A DNA stretch of 64,000 nucleotides from Deinandra increscens subsp. villosa (GCA_039602395.1 JBCNJP010000003.1:13240951-13304950); one strand, 5' to 3'; positions 1 to 11,438 are shown, counted from the first letter of the stretch. Numbers and translations are program-made. Notes: generated by a model not told the origin, from the letters alone.

Positions 1-3000
1 TACATACATGTAATTGCATTCAACTTAACATGTCATAGCTGCATAATATACAAAATTAGAGTCAGCTTGACATATCTTGTCTCGTATTTCATATACAAAA
101 TGGTTGTTTGTCCTTTCAATCCATGAAACTACATACATTAATTGTTTCATGGGTTGATAGGTTGTTGTAGTGGCTGTGTCTTCCATAGATATGTCAAAAT
201 GGTGCCTGTTACTTCCTGATGCTTTCTTGGTTATCAAAATGCTTGTTCCTTACCAAAATGCTAGCCTACTATGCCTTTACTTCTTCTTAATCTGCTTTTT
301 CCTTCTTTTTCTTGCTGCTGATTTCTTTGTCATCTGCAAGAGAGTACATTAGTATACTAATAGAAAAATTAATTTCTGTTTTTTATACAAATAAGTATGT
401 GTGGCTGTTGTTTTTTACTTATTAAGTTTGTTACTTTTGAGAGTATTAAAAGTACAAAGGTTGTGTAAATTTAGATTTTTATTTGTTTTACCTGGTGAGT
501 CATGGCTATGCTTACGGGTTGGTTTGCCAGCTAGAGTATGTGGCTCTGGTGGTGGTAGGAGGCGAAGTGTTTCATTCTGGTAGCTTTCAACTGCCACCGT
601 TTCTATGTGTTCAACAACTGCCTGTGTGTTTTCTCTGAGTCGGATTATATATTTCTTTGTAGTGCCTATGAGAGATAGCATTGGCTCAGGTATGATTTTT
701 TCGGTTGCTGTAGCCTTGCTGAACGACTAACTCTGCGCAGTTTATGTTGAGAGCGGTTGCCATTGCTTGATTGAAGATGACAACAGGAAGTGTTGCTGTT
801 TCGTCCATGAGTAGCGCATTTATGCAGTAGCTGTCATGTATTGTTTTGTTAATTGCATGTATGTAATGTTTTGGTAAATATTCGACGTTTATGATACTTA
901 CTGATAGGCTGCTTCTGTTACAACATGGCCTTTTGGGCAGCTGAGCGTTGGTGGTGCCTCATTTTCTTCCTCGCCATCTAAGAATTCTTCAACCAGTGTT
1001 TTTTAACATTCTCCGTGTGTGCATTTGGGTAGAAACCAACGACGGTTTGGTTCATACTCTTTGATGGTAGCTTGACATGTGTAGAGTTTTGTCTGTTTTA
1101 GTTTAGTAGAAGTAGGATATTTAAAATTGGAAATGATAGAAACTTTAGTATTTTGTAAGGTGTAAGTTGATATAAGTTTTTTTTTTATATTTGTACCTTG
1201 TATTCCTCATTCCCTTTCAGTTTAAGTTTAGCCAGTGTAAGGCCAGTTTCTGTTTCTGATTCAATCATTTGGAAGGTTTCATAAGTTGTTGGCTTTACCT
1301 GTGTGTTCCTGAAGCTGCAAAAAGTAAAGAGAGTGACTTGTAAATGAATAATTTAAAATAAATGATGGTACCTCTTATTATTCACTTACAAACAATCAGT
1401 TTGTTTAGAATTAATAATTACCCTATGTTTATAGTTTGCCTAATCACCTATACATGTATTTTTTAAATGATAAACTGATAGTTTTTCAAAATCACAAACA
1501 AATATGAGACATACAAACGCATATCCGATATTCACAAACAACATGAAAAGATTCCAACTTGGTCCCACTGAGATGAGATTGGTGACATATATACAACAAA
1601 CATCAGGTGACTTAAAGACCAATCTTTCTCCTAAAAGTTAAGTGAATCAAGGTAAAGTAAGTACTTGAACAGATGATTACTTAAGTTGAGTAGAAAGAGG
1701 AAAAAGTACAAATTGCTATCTTTTTCGCATCACAAAATAATAACATGTAAATTGAACATACCACTTCAGAGAGCAGAAAACAAATTTTAAACTGTAAGCG
1801 AAAACATTAAATTGAAAGCATGAAAACATTAGATTAAAAGCACGAAAACATTAAGTGGTATTTGTATTGAAAAGGAGCTGGCTGACCTGTTGATGATTTC
1901 TTGTAGGTTTGGCAGCTCTGGATCGATGTATGTAACGGTGATGTCAGTTGATTCTAGCTGTAACATACGTGTCTTACATGTGTTAGTACTTGATGTACCA
2001 GTTAGTGTAAGTACTGAAAAGTGGTTTGTGTACCTTTGTGCTTTGTAACTTTTACTCCTGTCACAGCTAAGATCTTGCCATCAGTGTCTCTTTTGTAAAT
2101 GACAATGCTATTGATTGCTAAAGAGTTAAAACAGTTTCATAGTCACCGTAATGAAATCTAATGTTGTTAGCTGTGTTGATAATGGTACTTTTTTGTTTTT
2201 TAAAATGAGGTTAAGTTAAAGACATGTCATGAGAATGAAATACGAATAGATTAATGACTGTATGTTATACTTACTGTGTTACTTTCTGTTACTGATACAT
2301 GAGTATTTTTTTTAAGCTTAAGACATGTCATGAAAGAATGATACATAACTAATCGTATAATTGATCTTGTTTACTTTCGTATATGTCTAATACACTGATT
2401 CATTGAATATTTATCTTAAGTTTAAAGGTTGTATCAACTGACTTTAATTTAAATTTAAAGTTTGAAGACATGAATAGAAAGAACACAATATACTATTATA
2501 TTGTGTATTTATTTTAAGTTAGGTGTTTACCTTTGGTCTAGGAGTGTGACTTTGACCATGTTGTAGTTCTTCTTCCTTTGTAGCCCAGATGATCGTTGAA
2601 CATGTCCTAAGTAGTCTGTTTTATTAAGGCATAGGTGTGTTACTTCTCTACTAATAATGTTTGTTACTATGAGAATGATAAAGAGGGTCTGTTTTTGTAC
2701 CTGTAAGGAATGGGTACTTCGGCTTTGAACGTGCTTCCAACTTGTCGTAAGATGCAAAGTTGAAGTACATGGTTGGAATGTTTCTTTCGGTTATAGGTTT
2801 GACAGTGGTTCTGTTTGCGAGTAGAAGTGCTGCTGAGTGAAAAACTGCTCTACCTGTAGTGTGTGGTTCTGTGGAGATATGTTGGTGATAGAGTAGCATT
2901 CATTTGTCTTCATTAAAGCATCAACTTTCTTGTTATTTTTTGTCTACCTTTGCCTCAATTTCATGCCCATGTTTGTTAAAAAGAAAGTTATATATAATAA

Positions 3001-3180
3001 GTTAGTATGTATTTTTCGATCAATTTGAATAGCAATTTTCTGTTGGGTACTTACCTTTGCATCTACTAACAAATAGTATAGATCTTTGCTCTCTTGACCA
3101 CCCATGTATGGTGTGTATTTTCTTAAGAGTCTAACCTCTAGTGGGAATGGTTTCAGTCACGGTTTAATGTCGGCGATTCG
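1..3180 (-). pseudogene. RPA70-like (replication protein A large subunit-like) gene, degraded
   Basis: Minus-strand exon-like blocks appear in the order expected for an RPA1/RPA70-type single-strand DNA-binding protein. About 3175-3060 encodes the first OB-fold start (IADIKP, then KYTPYMGGQ and LLVDAK). 2900-2701 ends in YFNFASYDKLEARSK. 2620-2532 begins DYLGHVQ, the usual start of the second OB fold. 2120-2040 holds GVKVTKHK and 1962-1893 holds LQLESTDITVTYIDP. 1090-900 is the zinc-ribbon start (YTCQATIKEYEPNRRWF, then CTHGEC). 860-480 carries DETATLPVVIFNQAMA and AMLSLIGTTKKYIIRL. Lesions: a stop replaces the Trp after IADIKP, a stop follows CTHGEC, and a frameshift lies near 700-712. Such RPA-like genes are common as plant gene copies and as Helitron cargo; no Helicase/Rep domain is visible here, so the source is open. 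The gene may continue left of the window. Confidence 0.65.
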
Positions 3181-3440
3181 TTTTAATATTTTAGTTTTGA
3201 AACCAAAAAATTATAAGTTTGAAAACACATACTATTAGTAAATATATTTAGAACAAATAGTACAGATTCCAAATAAGTAAGAGAACGTAAAAATAGGTAA
3301 ACGAACATAAACTCTTCTAATTTGAAATCCAAATTTATATACAGTGAGAAGAAAGAAAATAGAAATACACCATTACAGTCCTATCAAAAATCTATAGTTT
3401 ATACATTAAATTACATCTCTACAAATGGAGAACATAGTAA

Positions 3441-4552
3441 GGTGCTGTTTGTTTTTTAAGAGGTAAAATGTCTGCAGTCTGCGGACCACATCTGCAGACA
3501 TCTGTAGAAGAAGAGGTTGACCAAACCTCTGCAGTCTGTAAGAAAAAGACTGTTTGTTTTTAAACTTCTGCAAACTGTTAAAATAAACTGAAATTTAAAA
3601 TAAATTGAAATTTAAAATAAACTGTTTTCAGAACTTATAGATAATTACTATTCAAACCTTTTTATTTTCTTTCTGTATATTTTAACAAATAGTTATTTTT
3701 AAAACAGTTTTCGTTTAAATAAAGTTATAAAGATGTTTTATAAAAAATGTTTAAAAAACATTTTTTTTAACAATTTAAAATTTTTTTCTAAAAAAATAAA
3801 TTTTTAAAAACGTTTTTTAAAATAACGGTTTAAAATTTAAAAAAACTATTAATTTTTTTTATAAATTCTATACAGTTTTTATAAAAAAATATTTAAAATA
3901 TTCTTTTTTTGAAAATAATTGTTCAAAACATTTTTTTAAAAAATAAAAACTTTATAAAAAATGTTTTTTTAAAATAATAATTTATAAAACACGTTTTTAA
4001 TAATAAAACTTTATAAAAAAACGTTCTTAAAAAACTAACGCTTTTTTAATAAAACCTTTGTAAAAAACGTTTTTAAACGTTTTTATAAAAAAAAGTTTAC
4101 AAAGGTTTTAAAAAAATGACAATTTAAAAACATTTTTTAAAAAAAACTGTTTAGCCCGTTTTTAAAAACTTTTTAAAAGGCTTTTTTAAAAAAAAATTGA
4201 TTAAAGAAGTTTTTTAAAAGTTGTTTAAAATATTTAAAAAGTTTTTAAAAAAGTTTTTTTTAGAAAAAAAAATATAAAAAAAGTTTTTTTAGAAATGTTT
4301 TTTTTTTAAAAAAAAAACTTTGTTAAAAAATGTTTGTTTATAAAAAAACAGTTTAAAGAGAATGTTAGCAGATGTTAGAAGATGTCAGAAGTGGCTGGAC
4401 CACATCTGCACCAAAAAGAGGCTGTGCAGACATTTTTTAATGAAATGTCTTCGAATAAACAAACAGTCTGCAGACCTAAATGTCTGCGCGTGGTCTGCGC
4501 GGCGCAGACATAAGAGGACAGAAGAGCTTTTTCAGAAAAAACAAACACAACC
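3441..4552. mobile_element. PIF/Harbinger-type MITE, AT-rich core
   Basis: The termini are inverted: left GGTGCTGTTTGTTTTTT, right (reverse complement) GGTTGTGTTTGTTTTTTC. A 3-bp TAA duplication flanks it (3438-3440 and 4553-4555), as in the PIF/Harbinger superfamily. Subterminal GTCTGC/GCAGAC motifs recur at both ends (3465-3560 and 4365-4515). The ~800-bp middle is almost pure A/T with many TTTTTAAAA runs. There is no transposase. Confidence 0.75.
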
Positions 4553-4676
4553 TAACTGTTATTAAAAAATTACATTCATGGTTAAAAAGCATATGAGAAA
4601 GTCATCATATAGCTACTGATAGTTTCTTATACAGTTGTATAAAGTATATGACAACCTACATCTAATGTAAAACCAA

Positions 4677-5034
4677 CTCAAATTATGAACAAACTATATG
4701 TTGAATATGAGAACAGAACTTCACAAACAGTTACTTTCAGCACAGGGAAACAATTACAATACCAAGTTTTTAACCAAAACCATAAATTTAGTAAAGGCAT
4801 TTCATCGAACACCTTGTATACGTAAGTAATTGTACATCATTCATCTACATTCCTACTCAAATTATGAACAAACTATATGTTGAAAATGAGAACAGAACTT
4901 CACAAACAGTTACTCTCAGCACAGGGAAACAATTACAATACCAAGTTTTTAACCAAAAACATAAATTTAGTAAAGGCATTTCATCGAACACCTTGTATAC
5001 GTAAGTAATTGTACATCATTCATCTACATTCCTA
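4677..5034. repeat. Tandem duplication, 179-bp unit, 2 copies
   Basis: 4677-4855 and 4856-5034 are nearly identical, both starting CTCAAATTATGAACAAAC and ending CATCTACATTCCTA. Only a few substitutions are visible (for example GTTGAATATG against GTTGAAAATG), so the duplication looks recent. Confidence 0.9.
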
Positions 5035-6053
5035 GAATCGTTAAATATGGAAAAAACAACTGACTAAGTTAATACTAAAAATTGTTACAAAAAGTAAGAA
5101 TAGGTAGGATTTCCAGAAGAAGATAAGGAATATCAAAAACCTAAATAGAACATGCATTAAGAAGAAACCATACCGTGAGGAGAAACGGACAATAGGGTAA
5201 GAACGCAAGAAATTGAAGCTGCCAAGTAAAGAAAATACGACTAGAAACCAAAATCGTAGAAGAAATATACGACATACACCTACATTATCGCCGTCGATCG
5301 GAGATGAAAACGGGAGGCAACAGAGAAGAAGAGGAAGCAGATGAAATGAGAAGATAGAAGAAGAAATAAAAACCCTTTTCTTTCTCCCTTGTAGCCGTGT
5401 CATGTAGAAAAGAAAGACACGTGGCTGCATAACACGTGTTAACAAAAGTAAAAAAGCACGTATAAGAAATATTCAACACATTTAACCGAGATTCGAATTC
5501 GAACCTGCGGTATATGACGACCGACCAAAGACACAAACCATTGAAGTAAATCAGCGAATGTTGAAAACTTCCGTAAACAATATACAAATCAGGTATATAA
5601 GAAGACGAAAGCAAAAAAAATTAAACAGCAGTGCGCCACATGTCATGAAAAGGACATGTGGCAAATGGTGATTGGTAAAGACGAAGTACAGTACTTTGTC
5701 ACACACGAATTAAATCACACACGAATTAAATTGCTATTGTTTATATATATATATATATAATAATTGAAACTTAGTTTCGATTGTTTGCTACTGATTGAGT
5801 GATAAATACTAGCAATGATAAGAAAGTGATAACTTATTTGTAAACAGTCACAATATAACACAAATCCATTTTAGCGTTCGTTAGGATACTTAAATTTTAT
5901 GTTAGAGATTCGGATTTCGTTAGGATACTTGAATTTTATGTTAGAGATTCAGGTTCAAGAATCTGCATATGGTTAAAATAAATAAAAAAAGTTATAAAAA
6001 ATGGAGAGAGAAGAGATTTGAACTCTGTACCTTTGCGTTACAACTCGTGCTAA
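5035..6053. other. Intergenic, no supported gene
   Basis: AT-rich sequence. A Pol III B-box-like GGTTCGAATT lies on the minus strand at about 5495-5510, a (TA)n tract at about 5740-5760, and a 34-bp direct repeat at 5879-5912 and 5918-5951. A hydrophobic minus-strand frame at 5041-5445 is not supported as a gene. Confidence 0.5.
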
Positions 6054-6411
6054 GGCTAAGTGTAATCATAAAGCCCCATAAAGCCCCTCCCTAAGGCGTT
6101 TTGCGCCATGTGGCGGATGACGTGGCAAGAGGCTTTATGGGTTGAAGGTGTGTAGTGATAAAGCCCCCATGAAGCCCCTTCAATCATTGATTCATCATTT
6201 ATTTTTTTTAATTTTATTAAACTAAATTCAAAGGGAAAGTATTCCTTGGTTCATTTTTCAGTTTCTCTCTCCCACCCGGCGTTTTGTGAGCAACGCCCTG
6301 GAGCTCAAAAACACCCATAGCGCCCCGGGGGGTGGAGGCCCGACGCTATGGGGGCGTTTTTGAGGCGTTTTAGGGCGAAAAAGCCCCCCAAACCGCCCAT
6401 TACGATCGGTC
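6054..6411. mobile_element. PIF/Harbinger-type MITE
   Basis: 358-bp element flanked by TAA at 6051-6053 and 6412-6414. Left end is GGCTAAGTGTAATC; right end read inwards is GACCGATCGTAATG. Interior is rich in GCCCC/GGGGC blocks and contains GCGTTTTTGAGGCGTTTT. The termini resemble those of the elements at 46094-46962 and 49901-50174. Confidence 0.7.
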
Positions 6412-6683
6412 TAATAACCAGGTACACTATAGAAGTAATTGTTATAGGATTCACTCCTAAATTATATGTAGATTCACTTTAATTTTATATTTATAATTCT
6501 ATAAAATTTTCGAAACGCAGTGGGTTCCCATAAATCTAGTGCTTTCACACTGAATCCGCCCCTGATTGGTAGTGGTGTGCATGGTGACTAACGAAGAAAA
6601 TAGGCACCGGTGGTTGTGGCTATAATATTTAGGATTTTTTTTCAAATTTTAAATGGTGAATCCACCTTCTAATAATAAAAATA

Positions 6684-6780
6684 GGGTCCGGCTAATGACA
6701 CAGGGCTTTTTGATTTTGACACAGAAACCAAACGGTCGTTTGGGGCCAAACGACCGTTTGGTTATGATGCGGAAATCTAG
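6684..6780 (+). repeat. Left TIR of the MULE
   Basis: 97 bp from GGGTCCGGCTAATGACACAG to AAATCTAG. Matches the reverse complement of 11827-11923 along its length with scattered differences. Contains AAACGGTCGTTT and AAACGACCGTTT separated by six bases. Confidence 0.85.
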
Positions 6781-7019
6781 AAAATTTATCCTGTCAGAGA
6801 ATGTTTTACAAGGGCCGTTTGTCCTCAAACGACCGTTTATGCTTTTTTTTTAAATTCTTTTAATTTTAACAAATAAAATTTAATATGATATTGAAGTCCC
6901 TAAATTTCAAAAACACACCCATGAGGCCATGATGTTGCAACTAGAATTTATTAAAAATTTCAAATTAACTGAAGAATGTACAACGTAATTTATTTGAAAT
7001 TCAAAATGCAACTGAAAAA

Positions 7020-7126
7020 ATAGCCGTTCGAAATGTATCCGTTTCAAAAAATAGCCGTTGGGATTATAGACGTTAAGATTATAGCCTTTTGAAATATAGC
7101 CGTTGGGGTTATACCCTATATATACT
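7020..7126 (+). promoter_or_regulatory. Repeated promoter-like block with TATA box
   Basis: About five degenerate copies of ATAGCCGTTGGG-like sequence (spacing roughly 20 bp) lie directly upstream of CCTATATATAC at about 7116-7126. The TATA box is about 40 bp before the ATG at 7163. This would be the promoter of the small plus-strand gene inside the MULE. Confidence 0.45.
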
Positions 7127-7162
7127 AGTACTGGTCCACATAATGTTGGAATAATACATTCA

Positions 7163-7384
7163 ATGGAAAATCAAGAAAACAATAGTTTTTATCCTTATAT
7201 GCAAGATTATGAAGACAACGGGGACATGAGTATGTCTATGGATGATTTTCTGCGGATTATGAATGAAGCCCCCGATGATCTTCAGGCACTCCCGCTTTTC
7301 GGTGATCAAATGAATCTAATTGACGTTGATGAGTTTCCTGACGATTTTTTTGACCGTCAACATGTTAACCCCGTTTCCGGTTAA
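7163..7384 (+). CDS. Small acidic protein gene inside the MULE (possible accessory gene)
   Basis: The ATG at 7163 gives 73 residues: MENQENNSFYPYMQ, then an acidic stretch with MSMSMDDFLRIMNEAPDD, and an end FDRQHVNPVSG. It is not recognised as a known family. An upstream in-frame ATG at 7103 would place the start before the TATA box, so 7163 is preferred. After the stop, the same frame stays open through several PPVN/PRRP repeats until about 7515. The stop may therefore be a lesion, and the original protein may have had a Pro/Arg/Val/Asn repeat tail ending near 7576. It lies convergent to the transposase gene and begins about 480 bp from the left end of the element. Whether it is expressed is unknown. 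Confidence 0.4.
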   Translation: MENQENNSFYPYMQDYEDNGDMSMSMDDFLRIMNEAPDDLQALPLFGDQMNLIDVDEFPDDFFDRQHVNPVSG

Positions 7385-7576
7385 CCGCCACATCGTCCTC
7401 CGGTCAACCAGCGTCGTCCTTCGATCAACACAACTCGTCCTTCGGTTAACCCCCCTTGCCCTCCGGTTAATCCACGTCGTCCTCGGGTTAATCCGCGTCG
7501 TCCTCCGGTAATCCACCTCGTCCTCCGGTTAACCCACCTCGTCCTCCGGTTAACCCCGAGCCTGAACAAGACTAGG
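7370..7576 (+). repeat. 21-bp minisatellite (CGTCCTCCGGTTAACCCACCT type)
   Basis: Eight to nine degenerate copies of a 21-base unit around CGTCCTCCGGTTAAC. The unit length is a multiple of three, so in the plus frame it encodes a repeating RPPVNP-like heptapeptide. A single-base shift near 7510 (CCGGTAATCC) breaks this frame. Confidence 0.8.
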
Positions 7577-7579
7577 ACT

Positions 7580-8368
7580 TCCCTTGGAATCATTAAAAGT
7601 ATGTTTAGGTTTATGATGTAATTTCCTATTAAAGTATTATAGTCGGTGATGTAATTTTCAGAATAATTGTAGCTCATCTTCTATGCTATTATAACATCAT
7701 TTAAGACTTGTTTCAATTGGAAATATAACCGTTTGCTTGGGATAAAGTTGTTCAAAATAGAGACGTTGGAAAAAGATAGTTTTATTTTATTTTTTTTGAA
7801 AAATTTGAAATATGGTTTTATTTCAAGGATTTTGATGGTTTTATATGGCCTTTTTGAGGCTTTTGAAATGAAATTTATTTTTTTACTATTTCTGATTGTC
7901 ACGAAAATTTGTTTATGAGTCATAAATAAGTTTTTAAGGCGTATTGTAATAATATCGTTTGATTTTTCAAAATTTTATATTTTATATGTATTTTATTTGT
8001 TATTACAACAAATTTTAAGTAATTACTGAAGAAAATAAGGAGAATCCAGTGTTTTGTCAAATTTTTGATGGTTTTATGTGGCCTATTTATCTCCTATTTA
8101 AATTTTTTTTTTGAATTTTACTAGAAAATCAGGAAAATAAGATTTTTGTCAAAATTTCGATTAAGTTTTTCATAAGTTTAACATAGGCAATACATTTCTT
8201 ATGATATTAACATGTAAATTAAAACGGCTACATATTCATATGGTTAGATTTCAAACACAAATAACATAATAACACATTACCATAAACCATTTGTTAACAT
8301 AACACCAAAAAAAGTTGATAGTTTGTTACAAACAAACACATAATAACAAATGAAACATAAACCTACAA
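7580..8368. other. MULE interior between convergent genes, no gene seen
   Basis: Strongly AT-rich. Short frames are open on both strands but show no motif, and codon content looks like noise. It probably contains the 3' ends of both convergent transcripts. Confidence 0.5.
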
Positions 8369-9390
8369 CTAAGGAGCATGATTGTCCTGGTCATCCATCT
8401 CCTGGTCGGCGTCAGCATCCAGGTCCACAAAGAGCTCTAGATGAGGCGGTGGTTGAAGCACCACACCGCTCCTCTCCGCCAGCCGCTGCATACTCTTCGT
8501 CGTCCACGCGTTGAACGCGATATCGTGTCGTAGTAAGTGAGTCACCTAACGCAACTGGCGAAGAGTCTCCCGCATAAACTCGGGAGTGGGTGCAACCGGT
8601 GGGATGATGACATGTGGATGTATCTCAGGAGGTGGCGGTGGTGGTGGAGCCGGGCCCGCGACCTGTCCCTGTTGTGCGGGTTGTCCCTCCTGTGCGGCCG
8701 CATCCTCCGCACCTATCTGCTGCAGGTAGGCCATCCGAGCCACATCGGCGTCCTGGGGTCCATTAAACACATGCAACCCCCCGTCTGCAAAATAAAACAA
8801 ACGTTAGTAAACATATTAGACAACAATATATATTGTAATTACCTAATTTTCATACCTGCGGTCTATCCATAAACACCATCCCCCACCGGCATCACTATAT
8901 GCATGTTCAGAGCTACCTGAATATCTAGCCGGGCCCAATGTATCTGTGGACTCAGCCCAGCTATCACCTCCGGTGTAAGAAGCCCCATATTCACGGCGAT
9001 GGCCGTGATCATGCCACCGCATACGATAGGGCTCTCAGACTGAAACACAAGTTCGTTAGTTTTATAAATATTAACAAGTAAAACGTAGAAATTATATGTA
9101 AAATTACTTACCGACAATGTATGGAGGTTTCGGAAGTAGGCGGCAAGACACCACGCCAGGTTGCAGCGGCGCCGCTGGATCACCGAACGCAAGTAGAAAA
9201 GATCAAGCTTGTTGATCTGCTCGAGGGTCTGATTCCGAGCCTGGATAGACCTCGCAATGCACCGATGCAGATACCGGTACAGCGGGTCAAAAAGTACAGA
9301 CGCCCGGTTCGTGCGTCTAGGAAACCCGGCGGACGGGAAACCAGACGGGAAACCATACTGCCCCCTAGGACGAGGAAGGAATAAAATTTA
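8369..9390 (-). pseudogene. Athila ORF1-like (Arabidopsis retrotransposon ORF-1 type) segment carried in the MULE
   Basis: Three minus-strand blocks. 9390-9115 encodes VLFDPLYRYLHRCIARSIQ, then INKLDLFYLRSVIQRRRCN and LAWCLAAYFRNLHTLS. After a GT-AG intron (about 9114-9041), 9040-8863 encodes SPIVCGGMITAIAVNMGLL and VALNMHIVMPVGDGVYG. After a second intron, 8800-8369 encodes DADVARMAYLQQIGAEDAAA, a six-Pro linker and a C-terminal part ending DQEMDDQDNHAP. The HRxIARSI and GGxITxIA patterns fit the Athila ORF1 C-terminal domain. In-frame stops follow GDGVYG and LRQLR. It lies downstream of the transposase on the same strand. The simplest splice from the transposase is out of frame with it, so a fused protein is not established. 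Confidence 0.5.
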
Positions 9391-9424
9391 AACTAAAAAT
9401 ACCATTAAAATGATGTTTTGTTAC

Positions 9425-11438
9425 CTGCTTGAATGTAATTTGCCAAACGGCATGAACAGGGGAGCCCGCATGACGTCCAGACGTTACAAGCGCAGCCACG
9501 ACGGTACTGGTAGAGTTTATCAATCCGTCTTACCTCCTTAACCATTATATCCAGGCCTTTGTGTGATACATGGTATATGAGGTCACGCAGCACTGGAATA
9601 TTATTATGCTCGTGCATCCTTTTGATCTTACTGTCGGTGAAGCTGGTTTTTATAAGAGTTTCTTGTGCCGCCACAATATCATTCACACATGACACAAACT
9701 TGTCCAACGTGCAGTTTGTTGCATCTTCTAAATCCTTTTTAAGCCTTGAGTGCTGGCTTTCGACTCTGTTTGTTGTGTAGTTTTTGTAGTTCCGGTATCT
9801 ATCGGTCCAGGCGGACACAAACTTTTCCTTATAATTATCCAGCCAACTTTGGTTTAGGTACAGCAGACAAAGTAAATTGACACGAGAAAAAATATTACGA
9901 ATACATACGGTCAAAATACGATAATTGAACAGTGATTTAGAAACTTACCTCGATTGTTTTCGGCAAGTTCTCGATAAAGTTCGTCGTAGCGGTAGTTAAA
10001 ATTCTCCGGCGTGTTAGCGACTTAGCGTTTATTACTTTGCTCCACATCTTTAAAAACTGTTCCCATCCAGGACCGTCAAACCCTTTATTGCATTTTTTAA
10101 AGATGTTTTGCTCTATGTGCCATCTACAGAGGTTATGCTTCGCGAACGGAAATACCTGGCCGCAAGATTTGACAAGAGCTATGTCTCTGTCCGTGACAAT
10201 TACGTTTGGCTCTATCCGTTTGTCTCCGATGGTTTCCTTTAGCCGAGACAACATCCAGGTAAAGTCTTCCTGTCGCTCCTGGCTTATGAAGGCGCTGGCG
10301 ACAAGAAACGAGACACCTGTTGACGTAACTCCCACCATCTGAACGTATGGAAACTTGTAGACGTTTGTGCCATACGTAGCGTCTATGCCGAGGATATGCG
10401 GGAACGCCCTCCACCATTTATACGATTGCTTTGTGTACAAAGAATACTGCGTCAACATTATTTGTTCCTGGTGCTGTTCGATCGTTATAAATGTACCCAC
10501 CTTTAGAAAGGAGAGAGAAGAAAGCCTGCATCGGGGTATCACCAATCCCGTCTTCACCTTTAATCCTTTGTAACAGATTATACAACGTCCTTTTGCTGGA
10601 TACATTCTTCGGGTTGTTTTTCTTTATTTCAGTCATCATGTGACGCGGCCGTATCTTTTGACTTAACATCTGCCTCACATGAGCAGTCTCCCCGTCATTA
10701 AACTTCATTGCCATTGGATGACCCTCTAGATCCGCCGACGGTTCGTGGTTATGTTCATGGTTTCGCAAGGTTAGTTTCCACCCACCTAAAATTTCCCTGT
10801 AATTACCTAAAATCTCAAACAAACAACCACATTTCTTGCTTCCATTCTTTTTCGTGGTGGATTTCCCCCTGTAAAAACCACTACGATCACACCATATCCA
10901 GATTGTATCGAACTCACCGGATGATTTGTTCTTTGTTGTCCGTTTTGTTCCAAGAACGTAACCCCTAAGGTATGGTCGTTCATTTGCCCAGTCAAACAGT
11001 TCTTGTTTTGATAAGAAGATCTGAAATTATGTCATGGGTATATCAGATGAAAATACTATATTTTTTCTTTCAAACACGTGTTTATGAAGCTTATATTAGG
11101 TGTACCTGATCGGTCGTGTACACCTCAGGGCCATCGTTGTTATTGTTGTTGTTGTTGCTATCGATGTTGCCGTCATAGTCGGCGCCTCTGTTGTTGTTGC
11201 TCTCATCGGCGTAATCTCCGTAATTACCACAATAGTTACCTCGATAATTATAATTATCTTCGTGATTATAATTATAATTATATCCATGAATATAATTATC
11301 TTCATGATTATCTTCGTTGTTATTACCACCAGGGATGGAGTTATCACCTCCACTATTACCACCGGGGATTGAGTTATCACCTCCAGTAGTTCCACCGGAT
11401 GTTTCATCGTTCTCAAATAGGTAGTTGAACCACGACAT
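9425..11438 (-). pseudogene. MULE transposase (FAR1-like DNA-binding region + MULE DDE domain + SWIM-like finger), frameshifted
   Basis: Exon 1 (11438-11106) starts MSWFNYLFENDETSG and is a low-complexity Gly/Asn/Asp/Tyr region. A GT-AG intron (11105-11021) joins in phase to exon 2 (11020-9949). Exon 2 begins IFLSKQELFDWANERPYLRG, carries a Cys/His region with CGCLF and NHEHNHEPS, and reaches the transposase core: WWRAFPHILGIDATYGTN (first Asp) and VTDRDIALVKS (second Asp), then HNLCRWHIEQNI. The third block (about 9846-9425) has WLDNYKEKFVSAWTDRY, NRVESQHSRLKKDL (candidate Glu) and a SWIM-like CACNVWTSCGLPCSCRLA. The frame changes near 10420-10430, between VDAVFFVHKAI and YKWWRAF, so this copy is broken. 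The join to the third block also does not keep frame with the obvious splice sites. The role would be cut-and-paste transposition in the nucleus. Confidence 0.8.
11110..11420 (-). repeat. Low-complexity Gly/Asn/Tyr-coding repeats in transposase exon 1
   Basis: Trinucleotide and hexanucleotide repeats (TTGTTGTTG, ATAATTATAATTA, GTTATCACCTCC). On the minus strand they encode GGDNSIPGGN repeats, an NYNYNHEDNYNY stretch and a run of seven Asn. Confidence 0.75.

Noticed and set aside
5041..5445. 134-residue hydrophobic minus-strand frame
   Set aside because: Composition is Phe/Leu/Ile/Ser-rich from T-rich DNA, no domain or conserved pattern is visible, and it overlaps another frame of the same kind.
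11078..11416. Plus-strand and alternative minus-strand frames opposite transposase exon 1
   Set aside because: Shadows of the low-complexity exon: poly-Ile/Val/Thr or Cys/Tyr strings with no independent support.
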